Of a stretch of 64,000 nucleotides of DNA, positions 1 to 8,440 are shown one piece after another; within the stretch, counting starts at the first letter, position 1, and every line of letters begins with the position of its first letter. A program made the translations under genes and the position numbers. The DNA is from Acidimicrobiaceae bacterium (GTDB lineage: Bacteria; Actinomycetota; Acidimicrobiia; Acidimicrobiales; Ilumatobacteraceae), in the NCBI GenBank assembly GCA_947446815.1, contig CANFGT010000011.1, positions 1 to 64,000 on the forward strand, written 5' to 3'. The notes beneath the pieces were generated by a model, which made no database searches, was not told where the DNA came from, and saw nothing but the letters and a program-made list of their open reading frames with translations.

Positions 1-2022
1 GAGGTGCTGAACAAAGGTGCGATCAATTTTGACGCACTGGATAGGAAACTTTTGTAGGAGAGACAAAGAGCTGTAACCGGTTCCAAAGTCGTCCACTGCG
101 ATACGTACGCCAAGGGAGTTCAGTCTTCGTAATGCGGACAGCGCTTGGGTGGTCTCGGTGATCATGACCGACTCGGTGACTTCAAGCCACAATTGCTCGG
201 CTGGTATTCCCGAGTCTGCGAGTGCTTCGCTAACGATTGTGACAAATTGTGGATCATGAAGTTGACGGGGCGAGACGTTGACGCTCATAGTTGTGTTCGC
301 AGAGACAACCTCGGTATCAATCCATTGTCGTAACTGTGTGAGCGCATCATTGAGTGCCCATGAGCCGAGCGGGACGATGGTGCCAGTCTCTTCAGCAATG
401 GGAATGAAATCTGATGGTGGCACGATGTCGCCATTCCCTCTGTCCCAACGCATGAGGGCTTCGAACCCAACAACAATTCCGAGTTCAACATCGATAATTG
501 GCTGATGAACAAGGTGAAGTTCGTGACGCTCAAGCGCGCGATAAAGCGCAGTTTCGACATCCAGTCGTTTTGAGACTTTCTCCAGCATGGTGTCATCAAA
601 GAGGGCGATGCAGTTTCTTCCGGCTGCTTTTGCACGGTACATAGCGGTATCTGCATGGCGCATGAGATCATCCGCGTTTAGTTCGATTCCTTTAGGCGCA
701 TGTGCCACCCCAATGCTCGCGGTGACAAACATGTCTCCCTCTGAGGTGGAGATGGGTTCATGAAAAGCATCCAGAACTTTCTCTGCCAACAAAACCGATT
801 GAGTAGGACTTTCTGTCGTTGGATCTAAAACGACGAATTCATCTCCTGCGATGCGCGCAACTGTTGCGTGCTCGGGAACTGCAGCGATGAGACGACTAGC
901 AACATGCATCAGCACGTTGTCGCCAATTGAATGGCCGAGCGAGTCATTGATGTTTTTAAAACGATCGACATCAATGAAAAGAACTGTTGGTTGACGAGAG
1001 GTTCTCCACGATTGTTGAACAGCAGCCTCAATGTGTTCCAACATCAAAATTCTGTTGGGAAGACCTGTGAGCGAGTCGGTGAGAGCGTTGCGCACCAAAT
1101 GTTCTTGAGTGCGCGCGTTCGTCCGGACGGATTGAATCACTCGCACCATGACAGCAATTGCGAGAATGGAAACTGAAATTGTTCGAACGACTCTGTCTTG
1201 AGTGTTGTATGGATCGGTCGTTGCAAGCACGACGATGGGAACTATGAGCGCTGTTGTCGTAGTAACAAGTCGTGTCATCAACGGAGGAGAAGTGCGAGAC
1301 GATCCGGCGGTGAAAATGTTGTGGATAGTCGGGTGTAAAAATCCAGCTGCAACAAAACCGCAGGTGACGAGGAATGGAGTCGTATAGGTGGTCTCAGAAA
1401 TGGCGAAATCATGTCGGAACGAAATTGCTCGCATGACGATTCCGATGAGCCCGAGAAATACCGCCAACCCTAAGAAGCCCACAGATGGGGTGGGGGCGGT
1501 ATCAGAGAACATGAGTGTTGCCAATAAGAAAAGAACGACCATTGACGCACCCAATGTCAATGCGCGAAGAATTGTGAGCGTCGAGCCCGTTGATTCCTGA
1601 ATGGAGGGCTGAACGAGTACAACCCAAATAAGTACCCATGCGCCCATGCCAACGATGACAGCATCGGCCAAAACACTTCTGGCTCGATTTCCGAGCCGCT
1701 GTCGAACAAAAAAGATCAATCCGATAACAAGGGCAAGTTGGGACGCCAGTACGAGGGCCTCGATAGTCGAGGGACGTGACTGTGTGGTCGCCAATTGGAG
1801 GGCTAGTCCGAGAAACGCGAGCGACATGAGAGAAGTGGCGATGAGGCTCTTTGGTGGCTTGTGGGCAATCGTCCCGCCAAGAATGCCGAAGACAGCGACT
1901 GATAGTGCAATGGCTGCGGAAGGGGAGTTGATGTGGTGGGAAGTAATCCCGTGAAGACACGCCAAGGCCAGTCCTGCAAGCGCTGCCAACCAAGAAGAGG
2001 TTGCTAATGCCCTACGTGCCAC
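1..2022 (-). CDS. Membrane-anchored GGDEF-EAL cyclic-di-GMP signalling protein (3' end cut by window edge)
   Basis: The reading frame is open from a GTG at 2022 (GAGG about 10 bases upstream) to the window edge. About 674 residues are visible and the C-terminus is missing. Residues 1-290 hold several hydrophobic segments and look like a multi-helix membrane sensor. A GGDEF domain follows (about 300-465) with FIDVDRFKNIND and an AGDEF signature near residue 391; the A/G variant is tolerated in active cyclases. An EAL domain starts near 480, with FEALMRW near 520 and DDFGTGYSSL close to the edge. No RxxD inhibitory site is seen just before AGDEF. Synthesis and/or breakdown of c-di-GMP is inferred; which activity dominates cannot be told. 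It stands alone, divergent from phoH. Confidence 0.9.
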   Translation of the reverse strand, partial: MARRALATSSWLAALAGLALACLHGITSHHINSPSAAIALSVAVFGILGGTIAHKPPKSLIATSLMSLAFLGLALQLATTQSRPSTIEALVLASQLALVIGLIFFVRQRLGNRARSVLADAVIVGMGAWVLIWVVLVQPSIQESTGSTLTILRALTLGASMVVLFLLATLMFSDTAPTPSVGFLGLAVFLGLIGIVMRAISFRHDFAISETTYTTPFLVTCGFVAAGFLHPTIHNIFTAGSSRTSPPLMTRLVTTTTALIVPIVVLATTDPYNTQDRVVRTISVSILAIAVMVRVIQSVRTNARTQEHLVRNALTDSLTGLPNRILMLEHIEAAVQQSWRTSRQPTVLFIDVDRFKNINDSLGHSIGDNVLMHVASRLIAAVPEHATVARIAGDEFVVLDPTTESPTQSVLLAEKVLDAFHEPISTSEGDMFVTASIGVAHAPKGIELNADDLMRHADTAMYRAKAAGRNCIALFDDTMLEKVSKRLDVETALYRALERHELHLVHQPIIDVELGIVVGFEALMRWDRGNGDIVPPSDFIPIAEETGTIVPLGSWALNDALTQLRQWIDTEVVSANTTMSVNVSPRQLHDPQFVTIVSEALADSGIPAEQLWLEVTESVMITETTQALSALRRLNSLGVRIAVDDFGTGYSSLSLLQKFPIQCVKIDRTFVQHL

Positions 2023-2141
2023 AAGAACCTCATTCCGGTCAATAGTGACCGCCCAATACGAACAGTTATGACGGTACTACGGCTTGTTTCGTGGGCGGGG
2101 GAATCTCCCGCTTGATACCTGCGTTAGTAGGCTGACCTCAA

Positions 2142-3134
2142 ATGTCAACAGTTGCGCCCACAATCACGGTCGTAGTTCCCGGATCCCATCTCATGGCCGA
2201 ACTACTTGGTCAACGCGACGAACTCTTGCGCAGAGTGGAAGAAGGCTTCCCTGACGTTTCTGTCGTCGTGCGTGGAAACGAAATCAATTGTGTTGGACCC
2301 CGTGCTCATCAAGTGGGCAAGCTTTTTGAAGAAATGGTTCTCCTTCTGCAGCGCGGAGAAAAACTTGATCAGTCTGTGATGGACCGCAGCATTGTGATGG
2401 TGCGTGCCGAGCAGCGTCCGAGCACAATTTTGACAGATGACATTCTGAAAGGCTCGAGAGGTCGCATGGTGCGACCGAAGACTGCTGGTCAGAAGCGTTA
2501 CGTCGATGCTATTCGCAACAACACCATTACTTTCGGTATTGGCCCTGCCGGAACGGGCAAGAGTTGGCTTGCGGTTGCGATGGCCGTACAAGCACTTCAC
2601 GCGCGTCAGGTGCAGCGCATTGTTTTGACGCGACCCGCTGTAGAAGCTGGCGAACGTTTGGGTTTCCTTCCCGGCGATCTCATGGCAAAGATTGATCCGT
2701 ACTTACGACCTCTTTATGACGCGTTGTACGACATGGTGGATACAGAAGCTGCGCAGAAACTTATTGAGCGCCAAACCATTGAAGTTGCCCCATTGGCCTT
2801 TATGCGTGGTCGCACATTGAACAACTCGTTCATTATTTTGGACGAAGCGCAGAACACGACTCCTGAGCAGATGAAAATGTTTCTCACTCGAATTGGTTTT
2901 GGGTCAAAAGTGGTTGTCACGGGTGATATTTCTCAAATTGATGTTCCCGATGGTCGTAGCGGTCTCGTCGGACTTGAGAAGAAGCTTGGAGCAATTGATT
3001 CTCTTGAGTTTGTTCGGATGGACGGATCCGACGTTGTACGACATCGAATTGTCGCCGACATCGTTGCTGCTTACGAAAAGTTCACTTCATCTTCGGAAGA
3101 GTCTCGACCTCGAAAGAATTCACGTCGTGAGTGA
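2142..3134 (+). CDS. phoH: PhoH family ATPase
   Basis: This 330-residue protein has the PhoH P-loop GPAGTGKSW at about residues 134-142 and a Walker B segment FIILDEAQN near 228. An N-terminal KH-like region lies before the ATPase. PhoH/PhoL proteins are NTPases thought to act on RNA. The gene is commonly found directly upstream of ybeY, as here, which suggests a role in ribosome or RNA maturation. The ATG at 2142 has only weak Shine-Dalgarno pairing. The ybeY start at 3127 lies inside the last codons of this gene, so the two are probably translationally coupled. Confidence 0.95.
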   Translation: MSTVAPTITVVVPGSHLMAELLGQRDELLRRVEEGFPDVSVVVRGNEINCVGPRAHQVGKLFEEMVLLLQRGEKLDQSVMDRSIVMVRAEQRPSTILTDDILKGSRGRMVRPKTAGQKRYVDAIRNNTITFGIGPAGTGKSWLAVAMAVQALHARQVQRIVLTRPAVEAGERLGFLPGDLMAKIDPYLRPLYDALYDMVDTEAAQKLIERQTIEVAPLAFMRGRTLNNSFIILDEAQNTTPEQMKMFLTRIGFGSKVVVTGDISQIDVPDGRSGLVGLEKKLGAIDSLEFVRMDGSDVVRHRIVADIVAAYEKFTSSSEESRPRKNSRRE

Positions 3135-3720
3135 ATCTCGTCCGAAACTAAATGCACCCAAGCGTGCCGGCGGTGATGGAGTGCCTGAAGTCTTTTGCTC
3201 CGATGAACAAGAAGCGATTGTGATTGACCTTGATCGTTGGCGTCGCTTAGCAATTGCCACCTTGCAATCACAAGGTGTTCGCGGTGCGTGTGAATTGTCA
3301 CTGTTCTTCGTTGACGAAGAAACTATTGCTGACCTCAATGCAGAACATATGGGCAAAGTGGGCCCTACGGATGTGTTGGCTTTTCCTCTAGATGGAGTGG
3401 AAGTAGCGGAAACACAAGGACCTGGTGCTTTAAGCCGAGGACCTGCGCGTCCGCACCCTGACCATGACGACATGCCAACGTTATTGGGCGACGTTTTGGT
3501 GTGTCCCGCCGTTGCTGTGCGTCAGGCACCATCGCATGCAGGCAACACGGATGACGAACTCGCATTGCTTGTGGTGCACGGATGTCTCCATGTGTTGGGT
3601 TATGACCACGACACAGAGGATGCCCTTGCAGAGATGCGCGCCATAGAAGTTGCTGTTCTTTCACAGCATCATTGGTTCGGACCGGTGCCCGAAGGTTTTC
3701 GACAAGGACATGACGAATGA
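3127..3720 (+). CDS. ybeY: Endoribonuclease YbeY (rRNA maturation factor)
   Basis: The metal-binding signature of the UPF0054/YbeY family, H-x3-H-x5-H, is present as HGCLHVLGYDH, followed by an acidic residue. YbeY is a zinc-dependent endoribonuclease in 16S rRNA 3' end processing and ribosome quality control. The frame stays open far upstream inside phoH, but the GTG at 3127, eight bases before the phoH stop, gives a normal 197-residue protein beginning VSESRPKLN. A central segment (about residues 90-115) is longer and Pro/His-richer than in most family members. The stop overlaps the next start by four bases (ATGA). Confidence 0.93.
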   Translation: MSESRPKLNAPKRAGGDGVPEVFCSDEQEAIVIDLDRWRRLAIATLQSQGVRGACELSLFFVDEETIADLNAEHMGKVGPTDVLAFPLDGVEVAETQGPGALSRGPARPHPDHDDMPTLLGDVLVCPAVAVRQAPSHAGNTDDELALLVVHGCLHVLGYDHDTEDALAEMRAIEVAVLSQHHWFGPVPEGFRQGHDE

Positions 3721-5000
3721 TTGCAAATAGCCCGACCTCAGCAGATTGGTGGATGCTTGTAGCCATTGGAGTGCTGCTCCTATTCCTGATTGTCTTTTCC
3801 ATTGCTGAGATGGGGCTTTCCCGAATGTCGAAGCCGAAAGCGCAGGCGTTAGCCGACTCTGACGTGAAGGGTGGCAAATCCCTTTTGTTACTTGTCAGGA
3901 ATCCAGAGCGCTGGGTCAACCCCTTGCTGTTGTCCGTCAATGTCTGTCAGACGGTGCAAGCGACCTTGACCGGAGTTGTTGCTGGGCGGTTATTTGGTCC
4001 AGCGGGAGTGGTCATCGGTGTGCTGCTGAACGTTGTGGTGTTTTTTGTTTTTGCCGAAGCCGTACCGAAGACATATGCAGTGATTCACTCAGATCGCGCA
4101 GCTCTCTCCACTGCTCCTCTGATTTCCGCACTGGCAAAGTTTTGGCCGTTACGCAAGATGTCTGCGGCGCTGATCGGTCTGACGAATGTTGTGGTGAAAG
4201 GAAAGGGTCTTGAGCAAGGCCCCTTCATTGGCGAGCAGGAATTCTTAGGAATTGTGGAAGCAGCCGCCGAAGAAGAAATCATCGAACATGAAGAGCGGGA
4301 ACTCATCGAATCAATCATTGAATTTGGTGACACAGTTGTACGCGAAATCATGCGTCCTCGGCCCGACATTGTTCATGTAGACGCTGGAACTACCGTCGAT
4401 GCTGCCCTTGATGAAGCCTTCGAACACGGCGTGAGTCGTCTGCCTGTGATGCACGAAGATGAAGAAGGAAATCAGGATGTTCTCGGAGTCGCCTACACCA
4501 AAGATTTGATGATTCGTAGTCGTGCTGGTGGTGGGGCTGAATTGGTGGACTCTCTTGTGCGCCCCGCTGTCGTGATACCTGAGTCGAAATCAGTGGCGAA
4601 ATTGATGCGCGAGATGCAGCGTGATCATTTCCACATGGCAATTGTTGCCGATGAATACGGAAGTATCGCCGGTCTCGTGACCTTGGAAGATTGTCTCGAA
4701 GAGCTTGTTGGCGAAATTGTCGATGAACATGACGATGAAGTTGCCATGATTCGTCAACTTCCCAATGGTGTTTCGTTAGTCGATGCAGGACTTTCGATAT
4801 CGGAATTCAATGACCACTTCAAGGTGTCGCTCGATGATGAAGAGTTCGACACTGTGGGTGGTTTTATGTTCGGTGCTTTTGAACATGTTCCCACAGTTGG
4901 TGAATCCATCGATGTTGATGGTTGGAAGATAGCTGCGGAAGTAATTGAAGGTCGTCGTATTACAACAGTACGAGTGACGCCAATCGTCCCACTTGACTAA
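3717..5000 (+). CDS. CNNM-domain membrane protein with CBS pair and CorC domain (hemolysin family)
   Basis: The 427-residue protein starts with an N-terminal DUF21/CNNM transmembrane region (about residues 10-150, three or four hydrophobic segments). Two CBS domains follow (about 200-330, containing [11 protein letters not shown] and [16 protein letters not shown]). A C-terminal CorC/transporter-associated domain ends the protein (about 345-420). Such proteins are linked to Mg2+/Co2+ homeostasis; the old name hemolysin is historical. The phoH-ybeY-CNNM order is common in bacteria. Its ATG overlaps the ybeY stop, and its own stop overlaps the convergent menE stop by four bases. Confidence 0.92.
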   Translation: MIANSPTSADWWMLVAIGVLLLFLIVFSIAEMGLSRMSKPKAQALADSDVKGGKSLLLLVRNPERWVNPLLLSVNVCQTVQATLTGVVAGRLFGPAGVVIGVLLNVVVFFVFAEAVPKTYAVIHSDRAALSTAPLISALAKFWPLRKMSAALIGLTNVVVKGKGLEQGPFIGEQEFLGIVEAAAEEEIIEHEERELIESIIEFGDTVVREIMRPRPDIVHVDAGTTVDAALDEAFEHGVSRLPVMHEDEEGNQDVLGVAYTKDLMIRSRAGGGAELVDSLVRPAVVIPESKSVAKLMREMQRDHFHMAIVADEYGSIAGLVTLEDCLEELVGEIVDEHDDEVAMIRQLPNGVSLVDAGLSISEFNDHFKVSLDDEEFDTVGGFMFGAFEHVPTVGESIDVDGWKIAAEVIEGRRITTVRVTPIVPLD

Positions 5001-6106
5001 ATAGCTTGCGCAATCAGCTCGGCGCGTTTCGGTTTACCCAATGCGGTTCGCGGTATTTCATCAACAATGAATACTGCTTTGGGTGCGCAATGTGCTGGCA
5101 GCAATTGCTTGACATGATCGCGAACTTCGTCCAGAGAGAGCGAACCACCCGTGAGCACAATCCAAGCGGTGACCAATTGGCCCCATTCAGGATTGCTGAC
5201 ACCTGCAACGCAGACATCTTCTACTGCTGGTAAAACTCGAATTGCGTCCTCGACAGAATCGGGCCAGACATTTTCACCCCCGGTGATGATGAGGTCGCCT
5301 TCGCGCCCCTCAACCGTGAGAACTCCATTATGGAACGTGCCGATGTCTCCCGTGCGGAGCCAACCGTCGCTGTCAATGGGGGATGTACCGTCCCGATATC
5401 CGCGTAAAAGCATGGGAGCGCGTACATAGATAATCGAATTGCGGATTTCTATTTCAACCCCATCCAGTGGCAGTCCGTTGTAGACGACACCACTCCCTGT
5501 CTCGGTCATGCCATATGTCGTCACGCAATTGGACGGACGATCCTCGGGCGGCTTCGATCCGCCGAGAACAATGGTGCGAAATATCTGCGGGTCAACACGA
5601 TGAAGTGCAGTTCCAACGAGTGAAACCAGTGTTGCTCCTGCTTGAGCGGCACTGTTGTAACCATCAGGTGTGAACCCAGGCTGAGCGATCACAGGTGTAT
5701 CCATCACAATGGACCGAAGGATCACGCTGAGGCCACCCACATGTGATGGCGGAAGACATGCGAGCCATTTGTCGTCTGTGGAAACCGCGAGTCGACTACT
5801 CGTTGCCATTGCGCTCGCGGTGACGGCCTGGTGGGTGAGAACTACGGCTTTTGGATTTCCGGTGGTGCCACTGGTTGCGACAACAACTGCGTCACCAATT
5901 TCAATGGGGCGTCCTTTGATGGAGGTGTCGCCATCGATAGTCGCGACAACAGTGGGGGAGACTGCTGAGAGGACAAGAGATCGTGCGGGAGCAGGCAATC
6001 GTTGGTCAAGAGGGAAGATGGCGTCCCCCGCATCCCAGGCTTGACGGATGCGGTCGACCATCTGTGGGCCGCATGGCATATCCAGGCAGATGAGCTCGTT
6101 CACCAT
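4997..6106 (-). CDS. menE: o-Succinylbenzoate-CoA ligase
   Basis: This is an ANL-superfamily adenylate-forming enzyme of 369 residues. It has the P-loop VATSGTTGNPK near residue 93, the adenylation motif TYGMTETGSG near 220 and a conserved RTGDIG segment near 275. MenE activates o-succinylbenzoate with ATP and CoA in menaquinone synthesis. The short length matches actinobacterial MenE rather than the roughly 500-residue acyl-CoA synthetases, and the gene lies among menA, menH, menD, menF and menG. Its ATG is 31 bases from the divergent menA start. Confidence 0.88.
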   Translation of the reverse strand: MVNELICLDMPCGPQMVDRIRQAWDAGDAIFPLDQRLPAPARSLVLSAVSPTVVATIDGDTSIKGRPIEIGDAVVVATSGTTGNPKAVVLTHQAVTASAMATSSRLAVSTDDKWLACLPPSHVGGLSVILRSIVMDTPVIAQPGFTPDGYNSAAQAGATLVSLVGTALHRVDPQIFRTIVLGGSKPPEDRPSNCVTTYGMTETGSGVVYNGLPLDGVEIEIRNSIIYVRAPMLLRGYRDGTSPIDSDGWLRTGDIGTFHNGVLTVEGREGDLIITGGENVWPDSVEDAIRVLPAVEDVCVAGVSNPEWGQLVTAWIVLTGGSLSLDEVRDHVKQLLPAHCAPKAVFIVDEIPRTALGKPKRAELIAQAI

Positions 6107-6137
6107 TTCAGGCTATGGGAGGTGCGACACTTGACCA

Positions 6138-7040
6138 ATGAATAACGAGATGCCTGCAACAAATTTGGGATGGAAAAAGTGGCTTCTTGGGGCTCGACCA
6201 CGCACCTTGCCTGCCGCTGTGGTGCCAGTTCTCGTCGGCGCCGCTTGTGCATCCGCGGATTCTCCGGTGTGGTGGAGGGTGTCGCTTGCCATGGTGGTGA
6301 GTCTCGCATTGCAGGTGGGCGTGAATTACGCGAATGACTATTCCGATGGCATCAAAGGAACAGATGCAGTACGAGTGGGCCCCTTGCGGCTCGTGGGTTC
6401 TGGTGCGGCATCGGCGTCATCAGTGAAGCGAGCGGCTTTTGTTGCATTCGGTGTGGCAGCGGTTGCTGGTTTGTCTCTTGCGTTGGTGACGACGCTTTGG
6501 CTGGTTGCTGTGGGTGTTGCTGCAATTATTGCGGCCTGGACATATACAGGTGGACCACGTCCATACGGTTATGCAGGACTCGGCGAAGTGTTCGTGTTCG
6601 TCTTCTTCGGGTTGGTCGCCACAGTGGGTACCCAATATGTGGTCAGTGAACATTTCAGTTCCACAGGCTGGATTGCGAGCGTTGTAGTTGGTTGTTATGC
6701 ATGTGCATTGTTGGTGGTCAATAACTTGCGCGACATTCCAGGCGATACGGAGGCCGATAAGCGAACTCTGGCAGTCAAGCTGGGTGATGCCCGCACGCGT
6801 CAGTTCTTTGCGTTATTGATTGTTGTCGCAGCGGCGGGAATCATCGGCGTTGGTCTGCAGACACAGCCATATGCAATGTTCGGTTTGGTCGGTGTCATTG
6901 CCACTCGTCCAGCGCTCAATGACATTGCTCGTGGTGCCAAGGGCAGAGATCTCATCCCGGTCCTAGGAGCAGTGGGACGTGCTCAAATGATTCTGGCTGC
7001 AACCTTCACTATCGGATTAGCGATTGCTCTGCACGCGTAG
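6138..7040 (+). CDS. menA: 1,4-Dihydroxy-2-naphthoate polyprenyltransferase
   Basis: This 300-residue UbiA-family membrane protein has about eight or nine hydrophobic helices. The first aspartate-rich motif reads NYANDYSDGIKGTD and is followed by VRVGPLRLVGSG, typical of MenA. The second motif, RDIPGDTEADKRT, lies near residue 197. The enzyme attaches a polyprenyl chain to dihydroxynaphthoate in the membrane, giving demethylmenaquinone. The start at 6138 is chosen by position; an in-frame ATG also occurs at 6150. The 3' end overlaps the convergent menH gene by 24 bases. Confidence 0.95.
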   Translation: MNNEMPATNLGWKKWLLGARPRTLPAAVVPVLVGAACASADSPVWWRVSLAMVVSLALQVGVNYANDYSDGIKGTDAVRVGPLRLVGSGAASASSVKRAAFVAFGVAAVAGLSLALVTTLWLVAVGVAAIIAAWTYTGGPRPYGYAGLGEVFVFVFFGLVATVGTQYVVSEHFSSTGWIASVVVGCYACALLVVNNLRDIPGDTEADKRTLAVKLGDARTRQFFALLIVVAAAGIIGVGLQTQPYAMFGLVGVIATRPALNDIARGAKGRDLIPVLGAVGRAQMILAATFTIGLAIALHA

Positions 7041-7775
7041 AAGCCAATCCTGGAGCACTGTCGCAAAGGTGTTGACATCTTCGAGGTGACACGTGTGGCC
7101 AACTCCTTGCATGATGTGAAGTTCGCTTTGTGGAAGAAGTGATTTCATTCGCATAGCGATATCAGTGAATTTCTGATCTTGTATTCCAGCAATCAGCAAC
7201 ACGGGTAGCTTCAGTTCTCTCAGGCTTTCCCATAACGGGTCCTGTGTGCCTGTTCCGGCGTAGCGAAGTGAGTCGCTCAGGCCCTGAATGGTGTTCGAGC
7301 ACCGTGAGGGGGTATCTGCCAATTCGGGCGACAATCCGCTGAACATTGGATTGGATAACCATTCATCAATGAACAATGGGACGCCGATGTCTTCGACGTG
7401 TTCCGCTAAGGATGCATCTGATTCGCGACGCTCTGCTCGATCGTTGGCATCATCGATTCCTGCTGTGCCACTGATGAGAACGAGTGCTGTCACTTTTTCC
7501 GGATGTTGCAGTGCCGCGTGGAGAGCAACGCGGGCACCCATCGAATAGCCGACGAGCACTCCTTGATACATCGTTTCTGCAACGTCGCTACCGGCTTCCA
7601 CCAATGTTCTTTGCCCATCGGGTGACTCTCCATGACCGGGTGCATCAATCGTTGTGTATCTGAAACTGTTGGTAAGTGTCTGTATGACGGGCAGCCAAGA
7701 TTCTTTGGTTTGGGTGAAGCCATGTAGAAAAGCAACGTCCGGACCTGATCCATACGTGGTGTGCGCAAGTTTCAC
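7017..7775 (-). CDS. menH: Alpha/beta hydrolase, probable SHCHC synthase MenH
   Basis: The 252-residue alpha/beta hydrolase has LHGFTQTKESW near residue 18 (oxyanion region typical of MenH), the nucleophile elbow GYSMGAR near 78 and a late histidine GVGHTCHLE near 227. MenH removes pyruvate from SEPHCHC to give SHCHC in menaquinone synthesis. The men context supports this over a generic hydrolase, though the family is hard to separate by motif alone. Its GTG start overlaps the stop of the upstream DsbA-type gene (GTGA), indicating one transcript. Confidence 0.8.
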   Translation of the reverse strand: MKLAHTTYGSGPDVAFLHGFTQTKESWLPVIQTLTNSFRYTTIDAPGHGESPDGQRTLVEAGSDVAETMYQGVLVGYSMGARVALHAALQHPEKVTALVLISGTAGIDDANDRAERRESDASLAEHVEDIGVPLFIDEWLSNPMFSGLSPELADTPSRCSNTIQGLSDSLRYAGTGTQDPLWESLRELKLPVLLIAGIQDQKFTDIAMRMKSLLPQSELHIMQGVGHTCHLEDVNTFATVLQDWLLRVQSNR

Positions 7776-8440
7776 AATGCGAGGATGCGCTCGAGAACCT
7801 TGACGAATACATCGGTCTCTTGTGCACCTGGGATGAAATATTTGTCGTCAATGAAAAAAGCGGGAACACCGGTGACTTCACGCGCATATGCACCCTCGAT
7901 ATCGGCCTGCACTGCATCAATGCCTCCGCCTGCGTTGAGCCAATTTTCGAGAGCATGCGCATCGTGACCCATTGCAGCTGCGCGAGCAACGACTGTCTCC
8001 AGTTGTCCGACGTCAAGACCTTCGGTGAAATAAGCCGAGAGAAGATATTCTTTGAATGCGACTTGAGCTTCGGCTCCATGTTGTTCAAGTACCCAGTGCA
8101 AAGCTCGGTGACACAGGATGGTGTTGGCGCGCAATGCGATGTCCATATTGAACGTGATGTCATCGCCAGCGGCGACGGAAGTGACATGTTGGAGAATCTG
8201 TTCGGCGCGCTCTCTGCCTCCGAATTTCTTGGCATAGGCATCAATGACGGGTGTGGGGGAGCCAACAGGGGCTGTGGGGTCCAATTGGTATGCCTTGAAG
8301 ACAATCTCAATAGGCTCTGTGACACCCTTCTCCCGCAGTTGGGCAACGGCATTGTCAAAACGGCGCTTTCCTATAAAGCACCATGGGCACACAACGTCGG
8401 ACCAGATTTCTACGCGCACAAGTGCAACGATAGGTGACAT
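7772..8440 (-). CDS. DsbA family oxidoreductase (FrnE-like)
   Basis: The protein opens with VRVEIWSDVVCPWCFIGKRR, the DsbA/FrnE thioredoxin-fold signature with a CPWC redox pair. The helical insertion and the C-terminal GVPAFFIDDKYFIPGAQ with its cis-proline follow. These proteins are cytoplasmic thiol-disulfide enzymes related to 2-hydroxychromene-2-carboxylate isomerases; the substrate is unknown. The ATG at 8440 gives 222 residues, and a GTG at 8419 would begin nearer the usual family N-terminus. The ATG shares the tetranucleotide CATG with the divergent menD start. It is translationally linked to menH. Confidence 0.88.
   Translation of the reverse strand: MSPIVALVRVEIWSDVVCPWCFIGKRRFDNAVAQLREKGVTEPIEIVFKAYQLDPTAPVGSPTPVIDAYAKKFGGRERAEQILQHVTSVAAGDDITFNMDIALRANTILCHRALHWVLEQHGAEAQVAFKEYLLSAYFTEGLDVGQLETVVARAAAMGHDAHALENWLNAGGGIDAVQADIEGAYAREVTGVPAFFIDDKYFIPGAQETDVFVKVLERILAL

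Noticed and set aside
2023-2141. Terminator or riboswitch in the gap before phoH
   Set aside because: GCGGG and CCCGC can form a five-base stem, but no T-run or conserved aptamer pattern follows.
8244-8438. N-terminal extension of menD
   Set aside because: It is open only because it is antisense to the dsbA gene. The ATG at 8439 has a ribosome site and the canonical MenD N-terminus.
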